In this document: one piece after another, positions 8,243 through 17,658 of the stretch
Position numbering within the stretch: the stretch's first letter is position 1
Layout of the letters: every line of letters begins with the position of its first letter
Notes under the pieces: generated by a model
What the model was told of the DNA's origin: nothing
Database searches by the model: none
What the model saw: only the letters and a program-made list of their open reading frames with translations
NCBI GenBank assembly: GCA_013151865.1
Contig: JAADHN010000089.1
Coordinates: 40,327-104,326 of the forward strand
Length of the DNA: 64,000 bases
From: Kiritimatiellota bacterium
GTDB lineage: Bacteria; Verrucomicrobiota; Lentisphaeria; Oligosphaerales; JAADHN01
Direction: 5' to 3'
Translations under genes and position numbers: made by a program

Positions 8243-9565
8243 ATGCGAGTCGTCTACATCGCAGCCGGCGCCGGGAGCGGTCACTGCGGCGCCTGTGCTC
8301 GGGACGCGGGGCTGGTCCGCGCCCTTATCGGGTGCGGCCATCACGTGCTTATGACTCCGCTCTACACCCCCCTGGCAGTGGAAGGGGCAGACCCTAGTAT
8401 CGACCGGGTTTTTTACGGCGGGATCAACGCTTGGCTCGAGCAGCGTTTCCTCTTCTGGCGTCACCGGCGCCCCGGCGGTATTTTGGACCGACTCATCGAC
8501 TCGCCACGCCTCCTACGGTGGGTTTCCGGCTTTGCCGTCGAAACGCGTGCCGAAAAGCTGGGGGCCATGACTCAGTCGGTGCTCGAAGGCGAGAACGGAC
8601 CCCAGGCGCGCGAGGTCCGCAAGCTCCTCGATTTTCTGCAGAAACAGCCGAGCCCCGACGTGATCCATCTTTCCAACTCACTCCTGTCCGCTCTGGCGCC
8701 CGTTTTTCGGCGTGAATTCGAGTGTCCGGTCGTCTGCAACTTTCAGGGCGAAGACTTGTGGATGTCCGGCCTGATCGAGCCCTGCCGTACACGGGCCCTC
8801 GAGTTGATCCGACGAAACGTCCAGAGCGTCGCGCGGCTCACCGTCCCGTATGCCGATTGCGTGTCCGAGGCTGCGGCGTTCTTCGATGTTGACCGGGAAC
8901 GGATACGGGTGCTGCCGCCATGCGTCGACTGCCATCTGTTTACACCTGGAACGTCGTTTCCCGGATCGTCCGGACCGGAAGACGAGCCGTTTCGAGTCGG
9001 TTTCCTGTCGCGAATCGTCCCTGAAAAGGGCCTGGACACATTGGCGGAGGCCGTAATCCAGGTCGGCGCCGTTTGCCGTGAACGCGTCGGAAAACGGGTG
9101 CTGTTGCGCGTAGCTGGTCATATCGGGTCGGCGCACCGTCGGTTTTACCGACGCATCGCCGAGATGGTGAAAAGCGCCGAGGGGGTGGATTTGGAGTATG
9201 TCGGCCAGCCCGACCTCGAGGGGAAGTTGGCGTTCCTCCGTGGGTGCGACGTTTTCTCCGTACCCAGTCGAGTCCCTGAGCGGCGCGGTATGGCCGTGCT
9301 CGAGGCCATGAGCTGCGGGACCCCGGTTGTGTTGCCCGACCACGGCGTTTACATTGCGCTCATTCGAAAAACCGGCGGCGGACGGCTGACGCGCCCGGGG
9401 GCCTCTGGGGAACTGGCTCGGGCCCTGTTGGAACTGGCGGCCGACTCCGACGCCCAACGTGCGACCGCCGAAGCGGCTTCCCGCGGGACGCGAGCCCATT
9501 TCAGTACCGAAAACGCTGCCGCTGCATACGAGCAGATCTGTGCGGAGTTGATGCACTCGGTTTGA
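8243..9565 (+). CDS. Glycosyltransferase family 4 (GT-B fold)
   Basis: A 440-residue cytoplasmic retaining glycosyltransferase that transfers sugar from an NDP-sugar donor to an unknown acceptor. The N-terminal half has the entry loop GSGHCGACARD near residue 10 and an HLSNSLLSAL segment. The C-terminal Rossmann half has GFLSRIVPEKGLDTL, the donor-binding region VFSVPSRVPERRGMAVLEAMSCGTPVV, and a C-terminal helix. The glutamate of the family EX7E motif is represented by E-RRGMAVLE. It is flanked by the Memo fusion and an OsmC gene, neither of which indicates the acceptor. No transmembrane segment is evident. Confidence 0.85.
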   Translation: MRVVYIAAGAGSGHCGACARDAGLVRALIGCGHHVLMTPLYTPLAVEGADPSIDRVFYGGINAWLEQRFLFWRHRRPGGILDRLIDSPRLLRWVSGFAVETRAEKLGAMTQSVLEGENGPQAREVRKLLDFLQKQPSPDVIHLSNSLLSALAPVFRREFECPVVCNFQGEDLWMSGLIEPCRTRALELIRRNVQSVARLTVPYADCVSEAAAFFDVDRERIRVLPPCVDCHLFTPGTSFPGSSGPEDEPFRVGFLSRIVPEKGLDTLAEAVIQVGAVCRERVGKRVLLRVAGHIGSAHRRFYRRIAEMVKSAEGVDLEYVGQPDLEGKLAFLRGCDVFSVPSRVPERRGMAVLEAMSCGTPVVLPDHGVYIALIRKTGGGRLTRPGASGELARALLELAADSDAQRATAEAASRGTRAHFSTENAAAAYEQICAELMHSV

Positions 9566-9663
9566 GTGGAAAGCGGACGCTCGAATGATGCGCCGAACCC
9601 CGCCTGTGTCCGCTCTGCGGGAATGAGGGCGACCAGGTCGGTCAAAAACAGGAGCTCGAACCC

Positions 9664-10065
9664 ATGACCAATATCGATGTTGTTGATGTCAGTTTCCCCG
9701 GCGGCAAGAAAATCACCGCCATCGTGGATGGGCATGTGGTGCAAACAGACCAGCCCGAACGCGCCGGCGGCGAAAACTCCGCACCACAGCCACTCAGCCT
9801 CTTCCTGGTCTCGCTCGCCACCTGCGCGGGGACGTATGCCCAGGAATTCTGTCATGCGCGAAAGATCGCGACCGAAGGCATGAAGCTCACCGTTCGGTGT
9901 GTGTGGGATTCGGACCAACACCGATACACCGGGATCAAGTTTGAACTGGCTCTCCCCAAGGATTTTCCGGAAAAATACAGGCGCGCCATCGTGCGGGCCA
10001 TGAATCTCTGCACCGTAAAACGCTGCATTCTCGATCCGCCCGAATTCGAGGTCGAAACCGTGTGA
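9664..10065 (+). CDS. OsmC family protein
   Basis: A 133-residue OsmC-like protein. Related proteins reduce organic hydroperoxides using two reactive cysteines. Candidate cysteines are visible in SLATCAGTYA (about residue 55) and CTVKRC near the C-terminus. The C-terminal ending DPPEFEVETV resembles the OsmC core strand. AGGAG lies about 10 nt before the ATG. It stands alone between a glycosyltransferase gene and a repeat, so the peroxide role rests on the family alone. Confidence 0.85.
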   Translation: MTNIDVVDVSFPGGKKITAIVDGHVVQTDQPERAGGENSAPQPLSLFLVSLATCAGTYAQEFCHARKIATEGMKLTVRCVWDSDQHRYTGIKFELALPKDFPEKYRRAIVRAMNLCTVKRCILDPPEFEVETV

Positions 10066-10069
10066 CCCG

Positions 10070-10247
10070 ATTAATTCTTGAACTTCGTCGTGAAAGGACG
10101 CAGCTTGCACGGATCCAGGTCATTGCGTCCAACGCCGGACAAGGTTGTGTTGAAACACCGCCTCGGTCGGCGGACTGCGGCAATATTCCGGAAACGTATG
10201 AGATACGCCATCGCAGCCGATGGCTCATGCAATACTCAAGGTAGGGG
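10070..10247 (+). repeat. Family-1 dispersed repeat, copy 1
   Basis: About 178 bp that recurs at 19160-19339 and 46792-46975 in the same orientation. The invariant core is TTGAAACACCGCCTCGG (from 10150). Hairpin 1 is CCGCC/GGCGG at 10158-10173. Hairpin 2 has arms 10203-10212 and 10219-10228 with a 6-nt loop. It starts just after the OsmC stop. Nothing further is evident between it and 10450. Confidence 0.8.
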
Positions 10248-10450
10248 GCTGCGTTTCGCCAACCCGCCCCCGAACACGGCGGGACGCCCCCCGCACCGGT
10301 ACTGACAAGTTCAGGATGAAAAAACCGGAGGCCGACGGTCGGGCAGCCGGAGTTACCCACAGTCGGCAACTCGGCTCCGACGAGTGACTTGCGACCCATT
10401 CTCGCCGCCGCCTATGGATAACTCCGGCAACGGGGGGAGAGGTCAACTCG

Positions 10451-10494
10451 GCGCGTAACGCGCTTTTACAGTGACTGTTACGGCGAAATATCGT
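10451..10494 (+). promoter_or_regulatory. Promoter with adjacent palindrome upstream of the isomerase gene
   Basis: TTTACA (10465-10470), an 18-bp spacer and TATCGT (10489-10494), placed 45 bp before the ATG at 10539. The perfect inverted repeat GCGCGTAACGCGC (10451-10463) abuts the -35 box and could be an operator or activator site. The pair is among the better promoter matches in the window. Confidence 0.45.
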
Positions 10495-10538
10495 GGTGAA
10501 AATTGACAGAACCCCCCGCACCGCCCCGGAGAGACTAC

Positions 10539-11375
10539 ATGAAATTCGGTGGCCCGCTCCTCGCAGAATTCGCCGACCCGGCCGATTGGGTCGCCGGTTT
10601 GGAGAAACTCGCGTACACCGCGACGCCCTGCCCGCTTAAGCCGGGCGCCTCGTCCGACACGATCCGAGCCTATGCGGATGCCGCGCGTCGGGCGGGCATT
10701 GCAATCGCGGAAGTCGGCGCCTGGAGCAATCCGCTCAGCCCGAACGCCGAAATCCGTCGGCGGGCCATCGACCACTGCCGAGACTGCCTCGCCTTGGCGG
10801 ACGAAATCGGCGCCCGCTGTTGCGTGAACATTGCCGGTTCTCGCGGGGCCAAGTGGGACGGACCCTGTCCCGAAGATCTCAGTCCGGAAACATTCGACAT
10901 GATCGTCGAAACTGTGCGCGATATCGTGGACGCAGTCCGGCCTATCCGGACCTTCTACACCCTCGAAACCATGCCGTGGATGATCCCGAACTCTGTCGAG
11001 ACGTACGAGCGAATCCTGGAGGCCGTGGACCGGCCCCGATTCGCAGTTCATTTCGATCCCGTGAACCTGATCAATTCCCCGGAACGCTACTTTCGAAACG
11101 GGGCCCTCGTTCGCGAATTCGTCCAAAAACTCGGGGACCGCATCCGCAGCGTGCACGCCAAAGATATCGTGCTTCGCGATCGGCTCACCGTTCACTTGGA
11201 CGAAGTGCGCCCGGGGCTGGGCGGCCTGGATTACCGCTGCCTTCTGACCGAACTGGAACGGGGATGTCCCGCGGCGCCGGTCATGATGGAACATTTGCCG
11301 AATGCCGAGGAGTATGCCGCCGCGGCGGCGTATATCCGGCAACAGGCCCACACGCTCGGTTTCGACTTGACCTGA
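10539..11375 (+). CDS. Sugar phosphate isomerase/epimerase family protein (TIM barrel)
   Basis: A 278-residue protein of the xylose-isomerase-like AP endonuclease 2 superfamily. These act on sugars or inositols with a divalent metal. Barrel features include NIAGSRGAKWDGP, YTLETMPW (a metal-ligand glutamate position), AVHFDPVNLIN and VHAKDIV followed by a late LDEVRPGLGGLDY. The start at 10539 follows GGAGAG by 5 nt; the upstream extension has no domain. It heads a plus-strand series of sugar-related genes through 18756. The substrate cannot be read from the sequence. Confidence 0.85.
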   Translation: MKFGGPLLAEFADPADWVAGLEKLAYTATPCPLKPGASSDTIRAYADAARRAGIAIAEVGAWSNPLSPNAEIRRRAIDHCRDCLALADEIGARCCVNIAGSRGAKWDGPCPEDLSPETFDMIVETVRDIVDAVRPIRTFYTLETMPWMIPNSVETYERILEAVDRPRFAVHFDPVNLINSPERYFRNGALVREFVQKLGDRIRSVHAKDIVLRDRLTVHLDEVRPGLGGLDYRCLLTELERGCPAAPVMMEHLPNAEEYAAAAAYIRQQAHTLGFDLT

Positions 11376-11476
11376 ATGCGCCAACGGGAAAGACATACAA
11401 CGGTAATCGTCGTATTCAGGTCGTCTGGCCGGTGCGCTGGGGACCGAAACTCGACTCCCCGGCGTCCCAAGAGCGA

Positions 11477-11514
11477 CCCCGTGCACAAAGGGCGCAAGAC
11501 CGGGGCTTTCGTTT
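11477..11514 (+). terminator. Weak terminator candidate after the isomerase gene
   Basis: CCCCG (11477-11481) pairs with CGGGG (11501-11505), followed by CTTTCGTTTT. The stem is short and the loop is 19 nt, so this is tentative. Confidence 0.3.
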
Positions 11515-11601
11515 TCCGAGGCAGAGTTCGGCGCCTCGGCCCCGCTTCCGGCCGCTTGTCCGCAAACCGGGGTCCGGAGCAATTGGGCAAAGGAGACAAT
11601 C

Positions 11602-12912
11602 ATGGGGACACTGCGAGTCGGCGCGGCAAGAATGTGCATCACACCACCGCTGGGCACCCATCTCTGTGGTTTCTTTTCGGACCGCACGGCAGACGACGTG
11701 CTCGACGACCTGTACGCCAAAGCGGTGGTTTTCGAGAACGGCGAAACCTGCGTTGCCGTCGTCGCCTGTGACCTGATCGCGGCCTTCAAAACCGATTTCG
11801 ATCGGGCGCGGGCAAGGGCTGCTGCCCTGTCCGGCATCCCACAGGACAATATCTTCTTCTGTTGCACGCACACCCATTACGGTCCGTCCTCGGTGTCCAT
11901 CTTCAATGTTCCCCGCGAGGACGCGTACATGGAATGGGCCATGGACAGGGCTGGAGATGCGGTGAAACTGGCGTTCAACCGGTTGCGCCGCGCACGCATT
12001 GGCCACGCTCGCGCCGACTGCCCCGAGGAGGTCCACAACCGACGCTGGCACATGAAAGATGGGACCGTGCAGATGAACCCCGGTTACCGGAACCCGGACG
12101 CACTCCGCCCCGCCGGACCGGTCGACCCGGAAATCGGCCTGCTGGTCGCTTTGGACGAAGTCGGCACGCCTATCGCAGTGCTGGCAAATTACGCACTGCA
12201 CTACGTTGGAGGTCCGTACGCGACCTCTGTTTCCGCCGATTACTTCGGAGAATTCGACCGCGCTCTGCAGCGGATGGCCGGCGCAGAATTCGTGGGAATC
12301 ATGCTCAATGGGTGCTGCGGCGACATCAACAACTGCGATTTCACCCAGCCTGCACCGACCTATCCGAATCCGTTCTACCAGGCACGACGCGTCGCCAACG
12401 TGGTGGCATCCCGCGCGTTCGGCGCCTGGCAGCAAATTCGTGAATTCGACGACAACCCCAAACTCGAAGCTGCGGCCGTTCCGATGCGCTTCCGACGACG
12501 AGAGCCGTCGCCGGGGCAACTGGCCGCGGCTCGTAAGCTGCGGGCGCGTGAAGAGAACTCCAATAATCGAGATTGGATTTATGCCGGGGAATTGCTCGCG
12601 GTTCACGCCGAACCCGTTGAGCAGGACACTCTCATCCGGGCGCTCCGCCTCGGCGACACAGGGCTCGTGGGGCTCCCCGGGGAGATATTCGTCGAGATCG
12701 GACTGGCCGTTAAATCCGCCTCGCCGGCGCCCTGCACATTTACGGCGGAGCTGGCAAACGACTACCTTGGATATATCCCGACGGACCAAGCTTTGGCCGA
12801 AGGCAGCTACGAAACCCAACTCGCCCGGTCGGCAAAAGCCGCTCCGGGCATGGCCGACCGCTTGATTGAAGCGTGTTCGTGCGCGCTGCAAAAACTCTGG
12901 CTGAAAACCTGA
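11602..12912 (+). CDS. Neutral/alkaline ceramidase-like protein
   Basis: A 436-residue protein resembling the N-terminal catalytic domain of neutral/alkaline non-lysosomal ceramidases, zinc amidohydrolases. The family start GAARMCITPP, the metal-binding THTHYGP near residue 92, NYALHYVGG and the nucleophile-region pattern MLNGCCGDINN are visible. It is shorter than characterised ceramidases (about 650 residues or more), lacks their C-terminal domain and has no signal peptide. Many such stand-alone domains occur in PVC-type genomes without a known substrate, so hydrolysis of an amide other than ceramide is likely. The start is supported by AAAGGAGA about 8 nt upstream. Confidence 0.8.
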   Translation: MGTLRVGAARMCITPPLGTHLCGFFSDRTADDVLDDLYAKAVVFENGETCVAVVACDLIAAFKTDFDRARARAAALSGIPQDNIFFCCTHTHYGPSSVSIFNVPREDAYMEWAMDRAGDAVKLAFNRLRRARIGHARADCPEEVHNRRWHMKDGTVQMNPGYRNPDALRPAGPVDPEIGLLVALDEVGTPIAVLANYALHYVGGPYATSVSADYFGEFDRALQRMAGAEFVGIMLNGCCGDINNCDFTQPAPTYPNPFYQARRVANVVASRAFGAWQQIREFDDNPKLEAAAVPMRFRRREPSPGQLAAARKLRAREENSNNRDWIYAGELLAVHAEPVEQDTLIRALRLGDTGLVGLPGEIFVEIGLAVKSASPAPCTFTAELANDYLGYIPTDQALAEGSYETQLARSAKAAPGMADRLIEACSCALQKLWLKT

Positions 12913-13067
12913 GGATCAGTGCCGTGGCATTGTCGACGCTTCCCGACGCCCCTGGCGCCACGAAAGCCGATCCTGAGACTCACAACTGCGAACTTGAACA
13001 CACCTCGTTCGAGGCACGACCGGCCCTGTAGTCCGTCGCCGGCGCCACAAAAAGGAGGATTCTCGCC

Positions 13068-15299
13068 ATGCGATTCAATCCCTGCCGGTTCATGACGGGC
13101 TGCACTGCCGCACCCCTGCTGATCGTCATCGCGGCGAACGTGTGGGCCGATCCGACGCTGGTCTGGCGCAATGCCGGGCCCGGCGGAGGCGGTTGGATAC
13201 AGTCCATTGCGATGGATCCAAAAAACCCCGACGTGATCCACGTTGGATGCGATGTGGGCGGATACTACCAATCCAGAGACGGCGGAAGGACGTTTCGCAT
13301 CCAGAATAGAGGACTGACGGACTACTTTGTGCAGGAGATCGTAGTCGACCCGATCAAACCGGCGATTATCTATCTGGCCACGCAAAGCGGAGTGTTCAAA
13401 AGTTCCGACGGCGGCGCTACGTGGAAGCTGAAACGCAAGGGGTTTCCGCCCGCCAGCGAGTACAACTTCAGCGCACCCGTCGGCGCACTCGTTCTTGATC
13501 CGAGCGATCCGCGTGTGCTGTACGCCGGAATTGGTCGGCCCAGACGGTGCACGGCGGGCCGAGGACAGATCTACAAGTCCATTGACGCCGGCGAATCGTG
13601 GCGGCTGCTCGACGGGATTGCGACGCTCGCTCCGGGCGCCGTGATCCATCGCCTTGCCCTTCGGCCCGACCGACCGAACGTGCTTTTCGCGGCCACCGAT
13701 AAAGGGCTCTTCATGAGCCGGGACGCAGGCGTTTCCTGGAGCCGGCGGGAAGCGGGTCTCCCCCACCGATACCTTCGTAACGTGCTCGTTCATCCACGAC
13801 AGCCGGACGTGATGTACGCCGTGCTCTGGAGCCCGCCGGGCGAAACTCCCTGGCGAGGAGGCGTCTATCGCAGTGACGACGGCGGCGCTACGTGGGCGTC
13901 GCGCAACAACGGCCTGCCGCAACAGGTTGCGCCCCCGGGCGATGCCTGGCAGAAAACGTGCAATTATATTCGCATTGCCGTGGACCCGCGCGACCCGGAC
14001 CGAGTGTACGTCGGGGCCAACTCTTGGTGGGGCGCCGGCCTGTACCGAAGCGACGACGGCGGCCGGAACTGGAAACTTTGCACGCGGCGACGCGAAACCC
14101 CCAACACTGATCCGGGCTGGATCACGTTTTGGGGAATCGCGGTCAAATGTCTGGCCGTTTCCCCGCTGCACCCGGACACCGTGGTCTTCGGTGACTCCGG
14201 GCGCGTGCTGCGCTCCGACGACGCGGGTCGGCACTGGCGCCCCATTTACTCCCGCCGGACCGCTTCCGGGCGCTGGCAAGGGAATGGCCTCGAAGTTACC
14301 TGTCTCAACTCCGTGACGGTCGACCCATTCCAGCCGCGAAAGCTTTTCTGCGGATATGCCGATATCGGTCTGATGATCAGCGACGACGGCGGGACGACAT
14401 GGGTCAGGAGAATCCGGGGACTGCCGGCCCAGGGCGACATCGCCCGCGTCGTCTGCGACCCGCAACGGCGCGATATCGCCTGGTGCTGCGATGGCAAGCC
14501 CGGACTCGGACGCGGCGGTGTGAGCCTCACCGCGGACGGAGGACTCTCCTGGCACGTTGTGGGTTCCCCGCAAACCGGACTGCCCAAGGGCGCCGCCGCC
14601 TTCTTGACCCTCGATCCGTCCACTCCGCCCGAGGCCCGGACGCTATACGTGGTCAGCGCCCAAACCGGACTGTTCAAGTCCGTGGACAGCGGTCGGACTT
14701 GGACCGCCTGCGACAACGGTTTGGGGAACCCAGCCGCGCCTATTTCCGCCTTGACCATGGACCCGACCGACCCGAAGCGCCTCCTGGCGGCGCGGCGCGC
14801 CACCAGGGACGCACCCCTCGGCGGGCTGTTCGAGACACGTGACAGCGCCGCGCACTGGAAACAAATCAACCGCGGGATCGATTTCCCCGATATCCGGGCC
14901 ATCGCCATTGATCCCGCGGCCCCTCGAACCGTATTTCTCGCCTGCCGACGACATTACAACCGCCGGTTGAAACGCAATTATGACGGCGGAGTCTTTCGCA
15001 GTGCGGACGGTGGACAAACCTGGAAACTTGTTTTCAAAGACCGGTTTGCCAGTTCTGTTCGGGTCAACCCGCACAACCACCTGACCGTGTACGCCGGAAC
15101 CACACGCCACCCGTACCATGACAATCCCGTCGCACCCGGCTTCCTGGTCAGCACGGACGGCGGCCTTTCTTGGACGCCGGCCAACGACGGGCTGAGTCTG
15201 CGGGGAATCAGCACCATTGAACCGGACCCGCACGACCCGCGCCGGGTCTATGCCGGCACGGGCGGAAACGGTCTTTTCATCGGCGAATGGCGCCCGTAA
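13068..15299 (+). CDS. Secreted Asp-box (BNR) beta-propeller protein, glycosidase/sialidase-like
   Basis: A 743-residue exported protein. An N-terminal signal peptide (about 1-28, ending NVWADP) is followed by thirteen Asp-box repeats of the S-x-D-x-G-x-T-W type, for example SRDGGRTF, SSDGGATW, SDDGGATW and STDGGLSW, spread over the whole length. This suggests two seven-bladed propellers as in GH74 xyloglucanases or VPS10-type proteins. Whether it is catalytic is undecided: no acid pair can be assigned by eye. AAAGGAGG lies about 10 nt before the ATG. It lies between a ceramidase-like gene and an SDR gene in a sugar-metabolism run, consistent with polysaccharide binding or cleavage. Confidence 0.8.
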   Translation: MRFNPCRFMTGCTAAPLLIVIAANVWADPTLVWRNAGPGGGGWIQSIAMDPKNPDVIHVGCDVGGYYQSRDGGRTFRIQNRGLTDYFVQEIVVDPIKPAIIYLATQSGVFKSSDGGATWKLKRKGFPPASEYNFSAPVGALVLDPSDPRVLYAGIGRPRRCTAGRGQIYKSIDAGESWRLLDGIATLAPGAVIHRLALRPDRPNVLFAATDKGLFMSRDAGVSWSRREAGLPHRYLRNVLVHPRQPDVMYAVLWSPPGETPWRGGVYRSDDGGATWASRNNGLPQQVAPPGDAWQKTCNYIRIAVDPRDPDRVYVGANSWWGAGLYRSDDGGRNWKLCTRRRETPNTDPGWITFWGIAVKCLAVSPLHPDTVVFGDSGRVLRSDDAGRHWRPIYSRRTASGRWQGNGLEVTCLNSVTVDPFQPRKLFCGYADIGLMISDDGGTTWVRRIRGLPAQGDIARVVCDPQRRDIAWCCDGKPGLGRGGVSLTADGGLSWHVVGSPQTGLPKGAAAFLTLDPSTPPEARTLYVVSAQTGLFKSVDSGRTWTACDNGLGNPAAPISALTMDPTDPKRLLAARRATRDAPLGGLFETRDSAAHWKQINRGIDFPDIRAIAIDPAAPRTVFLACRRHYNRRLKRNYDGGVFRSADGGQTWKLVFKDRFASSVRVNPHNHLTVYAGTTRHPYHDNPVAPGFLVSTDGGLSWTPANDGLSLRGISTIEPDPHDPRRVYAGTGGNGLFIGEWRP

Positions 15300-15346
15300 T
15301 CGCCTGAAAGCCGAAAGACACGCCCGAACCAACAGCGAGGACAACC

Positions 15347-16135
15347 ATGAATGTAATGCAGATGCTGTCGCTCGACGGAAAGGTGGCGGTGGTGACCGGC
15401 GGGGCAGGACTCTATGGACAACAGATTACCGCGGCACTCGCCGAAGCCGGGGCCGAGACGTTCATTGCCGCGCGCACGTTGGGGCCCCTCGAAAAAGTGG
15501 CCGCGGAACAACGGCGCCAAGGCCGAAGAGTTTGGGCATTGCACTATGACCAAGGCGACGAGGCGAGTATTCTGGCGCTCCGCGATGAAATCGTCCGGCG
15601 GACTGGACGCGTCGACGTATTGGTCAACAACGCTGTGGCCCGCACCACGACAAACGGTTGGCACAGCAGTGCCCGGGAGTTCGACGCCAGCATGCACATC
15701 AACGCGACCGGACTGTTCCTGATGACCCGCGCGTTCGGTGAGGTGATGCAGAAGCAACGGTCCGGTTCCATCATCAATATCGGTTCCATGATGGGGATGG
15801 TCGGCATCGAGAATGCGAACTACAATGGGACGGATATGGGCCGCAACCCCAGTCCGGACTATTTTTTTCACAAAGGGGGGATGATCAATTTTACCCGGTT
15901 CGCCGCCAGTGTGTTCGGCAAGGACAACGTCCGGGTGAACTGCGTTTCTCCCGGCGGTCTGCGCAGCCCAAATCACCCCGATGCCTTTGTGCGGAATTAC
16001 AGTGAACGAACGCAACTCGGGCGCCTGGCAAACGACACGGACCTCAAAGGGATCATCGTCCTGCTGGCGTCGGAGGCGTCGGCGTACATCACCGGCGCCA
16101 ACATCCCTGTCGATGGCGGCTACACCGCAAAATAG
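15347..16135 (+). CDS. Short-chain dehydrogenase/reductase (SDR)
   Basis: A 262-residue classical SDR that oxidises or reduces a hydroxyl/carbonyl with NAD(P). The cofactor loop TGGAGLYG is at residues 17-24 and NNAV at 94-97. Catalytic S147, Y172 and K176 are visible (YFFHK). The stretch between Ser and Tyr is about 24 residues rather than the usual 12-13, an insertion rich in Asn/Gly near the active site. It ends with the standard IPVDGGYTAK. It is followed after 71 bp by a Gfo/Idh/MocA oxidoreductase, so the pair probably processes one sugar or polyol. Confidence 0.92.
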   Translation: MNVMQMLSLDGKVAVVTGGAGLYGQQITAALAEAGAETFIAARTLGPLEKVAAEQRRQGRRVWALHYDQGDEASILALRDEIVRRTGRVDVLVNNAVARTTTNGWHSSAREFDASMHINATGLFLMTRAFGEVMQKQRSGSIINIGSMMGMVGIENANYNGTDMGRNPSPDYFFHKGGMINFTRFAASVFGKDNVRVNCVSPGGLRSPNHPDAFVRNYSERTQLGRLANDTDLKGIIVLLASEASAYITGANIPVDGGYTAK

Positions 16136-16206
16136 CGCACCGGTCGTGCAGCCGTATTCGCCCCCCGGGGTGATTCTTGACCGTCGCAGCAAGAGGGACC
16201 CAGTTC

Positions 16207-17133
16207 ATGCTTACACTCGGGATCTTGGGACTCAGTGAAGGCAACGGCCATCCGTACTCGTGGTCCGCCATCGTTAACGGCGACTATAACCGGCAACTGA
16301 TGGAAGAGTGCGGTTTTCCGGTCATTCCGCGCTACCTCGAAGCCAATCGCGACACGCTGGGGATAGACGGCGCCCGGGTCACCCACGTCTGGTGCCAGGA
16401 GCGACACATTGCGCAGCACGTGGCCGCAGCGGCTTACATTGAAAACGTGACCGATTCGCCCGAAGAAATGATCGGCGCGGTGGACGCCGTCCTGTTGGCC
16501 CGGGACGACCCGGAGAATCACGCATCCATGGCCCGGCCGTTTATCGACGCCGACGTGCCCATTTTCATCGACAAACCGCTGGCGTTTTGCGCCGCAGACC
16601 TCGAGTACTTCGCCGACAAGGTTGCCGCCGGTAAGTTGATCTTGTCTTCTTCGGCCCTGCGATACTCGGCCGGGGTGCAGGCGGCCCGGGCCGAGTTGGC
16701 AGGGCTGGGGAGGGTTCGTCTTGTCGTGGCAGTCGGCAAGAAAGACTTGCGTAAATACGCAATACATTACCTCGAAGGCATGTTCTCCCTGCTCGGCGAC
16801 CCACCGGCGCGGTGCGTGCGCCACGTCAGCGGTAGGTCCGGTGAAGATATCCTGTACATCGAATTCGAAAACGGCGCCCTGGCCACCGTCCACGTCTTCA
16901 TGGACATTGCCCCCGGCGGAGAACTCACCGTTTATGCCGAGCACGGCAACCTACGGGTCGACCACGGGGGCGCCTACACCGCATTTCGGAATCAATTGGT
17001 CGAGGTCATACGCGCATTCCGCCAAGGCCGATCGCGTCTCGAGTTCTCCAAGACCCGAAACGTGATAGCCACCCTGATCGCCGCCCGCGAAAGCCTGGAG
17101 AACGGGGGCCGAACCGTCGCCCTGGCCGGCTGA
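16207..17133 (+). CDS. Gfo/Idh/MocA family oxidoreductase
   Basis: A 308-residue member of the NAD(P)-dependent sugar dehydrogenase family. The second-domain active-site motif appears as IDKPLAF near residue 119 (EKP-like, with D for E). The N-terminal nucleotide loop is unusual: MLTLGILGLSEGNG lacks the compact GxGxxG pattern, so cofactor binding may differ. The ATG at 16207 is preferred over TTG at 16177 because the beta strand begins there and AGAGGGA lies about 10 nt upstream. It follows an SDR gene in the same orientation. The substrate is unknown. Confidence 0.85.
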   Translation: MLTLGILGLSEGNGHPYSWSAIVNGDYNRQLMEECGFPVIPRYLEANRDTLGIDGARVTHVWCQERHIAQHVAAAAYIENVTDSPEEMIGAVDAVLLARDDPENHASMARPFIDADVPIFIDKPLAFCAADLEYFADKVAAGKLILSSSALRYSAGVQAARAELAGLGRVRLVVAVGKKDLRKYAIHYLEGMFSLLGDPPARCVRHVSGRSGEDILYIEFENGALATVHVFMDIAPGGELTVYAEHGNLRVDHGGAYTAFRNQLVEVIRAFRQGRSRLEFSKTRNVIATLIAARESLENGGRTVALAG

Positions 17134-17658
17134 AAAACGCCCGACAGATGTCGGTGCGCCCATGGCAACAGGGGGCGACTCGATGCGGAATCCCGGCCGG
17201 CCCCACACTCTGCGCCGTTTCCCGGCCGTACCCCTGCTGGCGAACAGCGCGGACATCCGGGGCATTCAAGAACTCTTCGGGCACGTGCGCCATGCAACAA
17301 CCCATGGTCGCGCCCGGAGGTGCGACCTGTCCGACAGCGCCGAAACTCCCCGTGGGACCGGCTATAGTATGAAGCCGGTCGAAAAGGATGCATGGGCGCG
17401 CGCGAGTACGATTTTGGGTGAGAATCCGCCGTTTTCGGCCCAGCGGGACGACCCGCATCGGGAACGGCTGGGAACGCCGGGCGGCCTGTGGCTCCGCGGC
17501 ACGCCGCGACCGCGGAATTTCCGTCCGTTCCCGGCAGGGATTGCGGGAGGGCCGCGCCTGCGTGCCGAACGCGCAGCACAGCAGTGCGACCCTCGGGACC
17601 GCCGTGACGCGTGATTGATCATGTGTTATTCCCCCACATTACAGGAACACGATTGAAA
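17134..17658 (+). other. 525-bp intergenic region containing a repeat
   Basis: Holds CCGACA/TGTCGG at about 17139-17152, a TATAGT box near 17362 and the family-3 repeat at 17381-17440. A 3' segment near 17574-17600 also resembles sequence near 63797-63812. Open frames here are arginine-rich and unsupported as genes. Confidence 0.5.
17381..17440 (+). repeat. Family-3 repeat, copy 1
   Basis: A 60-bp block that aligns without gaps to 63706-63765, with 48 of 60 bases identical by hand count. Shared runs include GGGTGAGA and GTTTTCG. It lies 219 bp upstream of the lactonase gene. Confidence 0.7.

Noticed and set aside
10070..10247. Family-1 repeats as integron attC sites
   Set aside because: The spaced GTTRRRY and RYYYAAC core sites expected for attC are not present at the ends.
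11416..12891. A 491-codon minus-strand frame opposite the ceramidase-like gene
   Set aside because: The plus-strand protein has the family motifs; the opposite frame is composition-driven.
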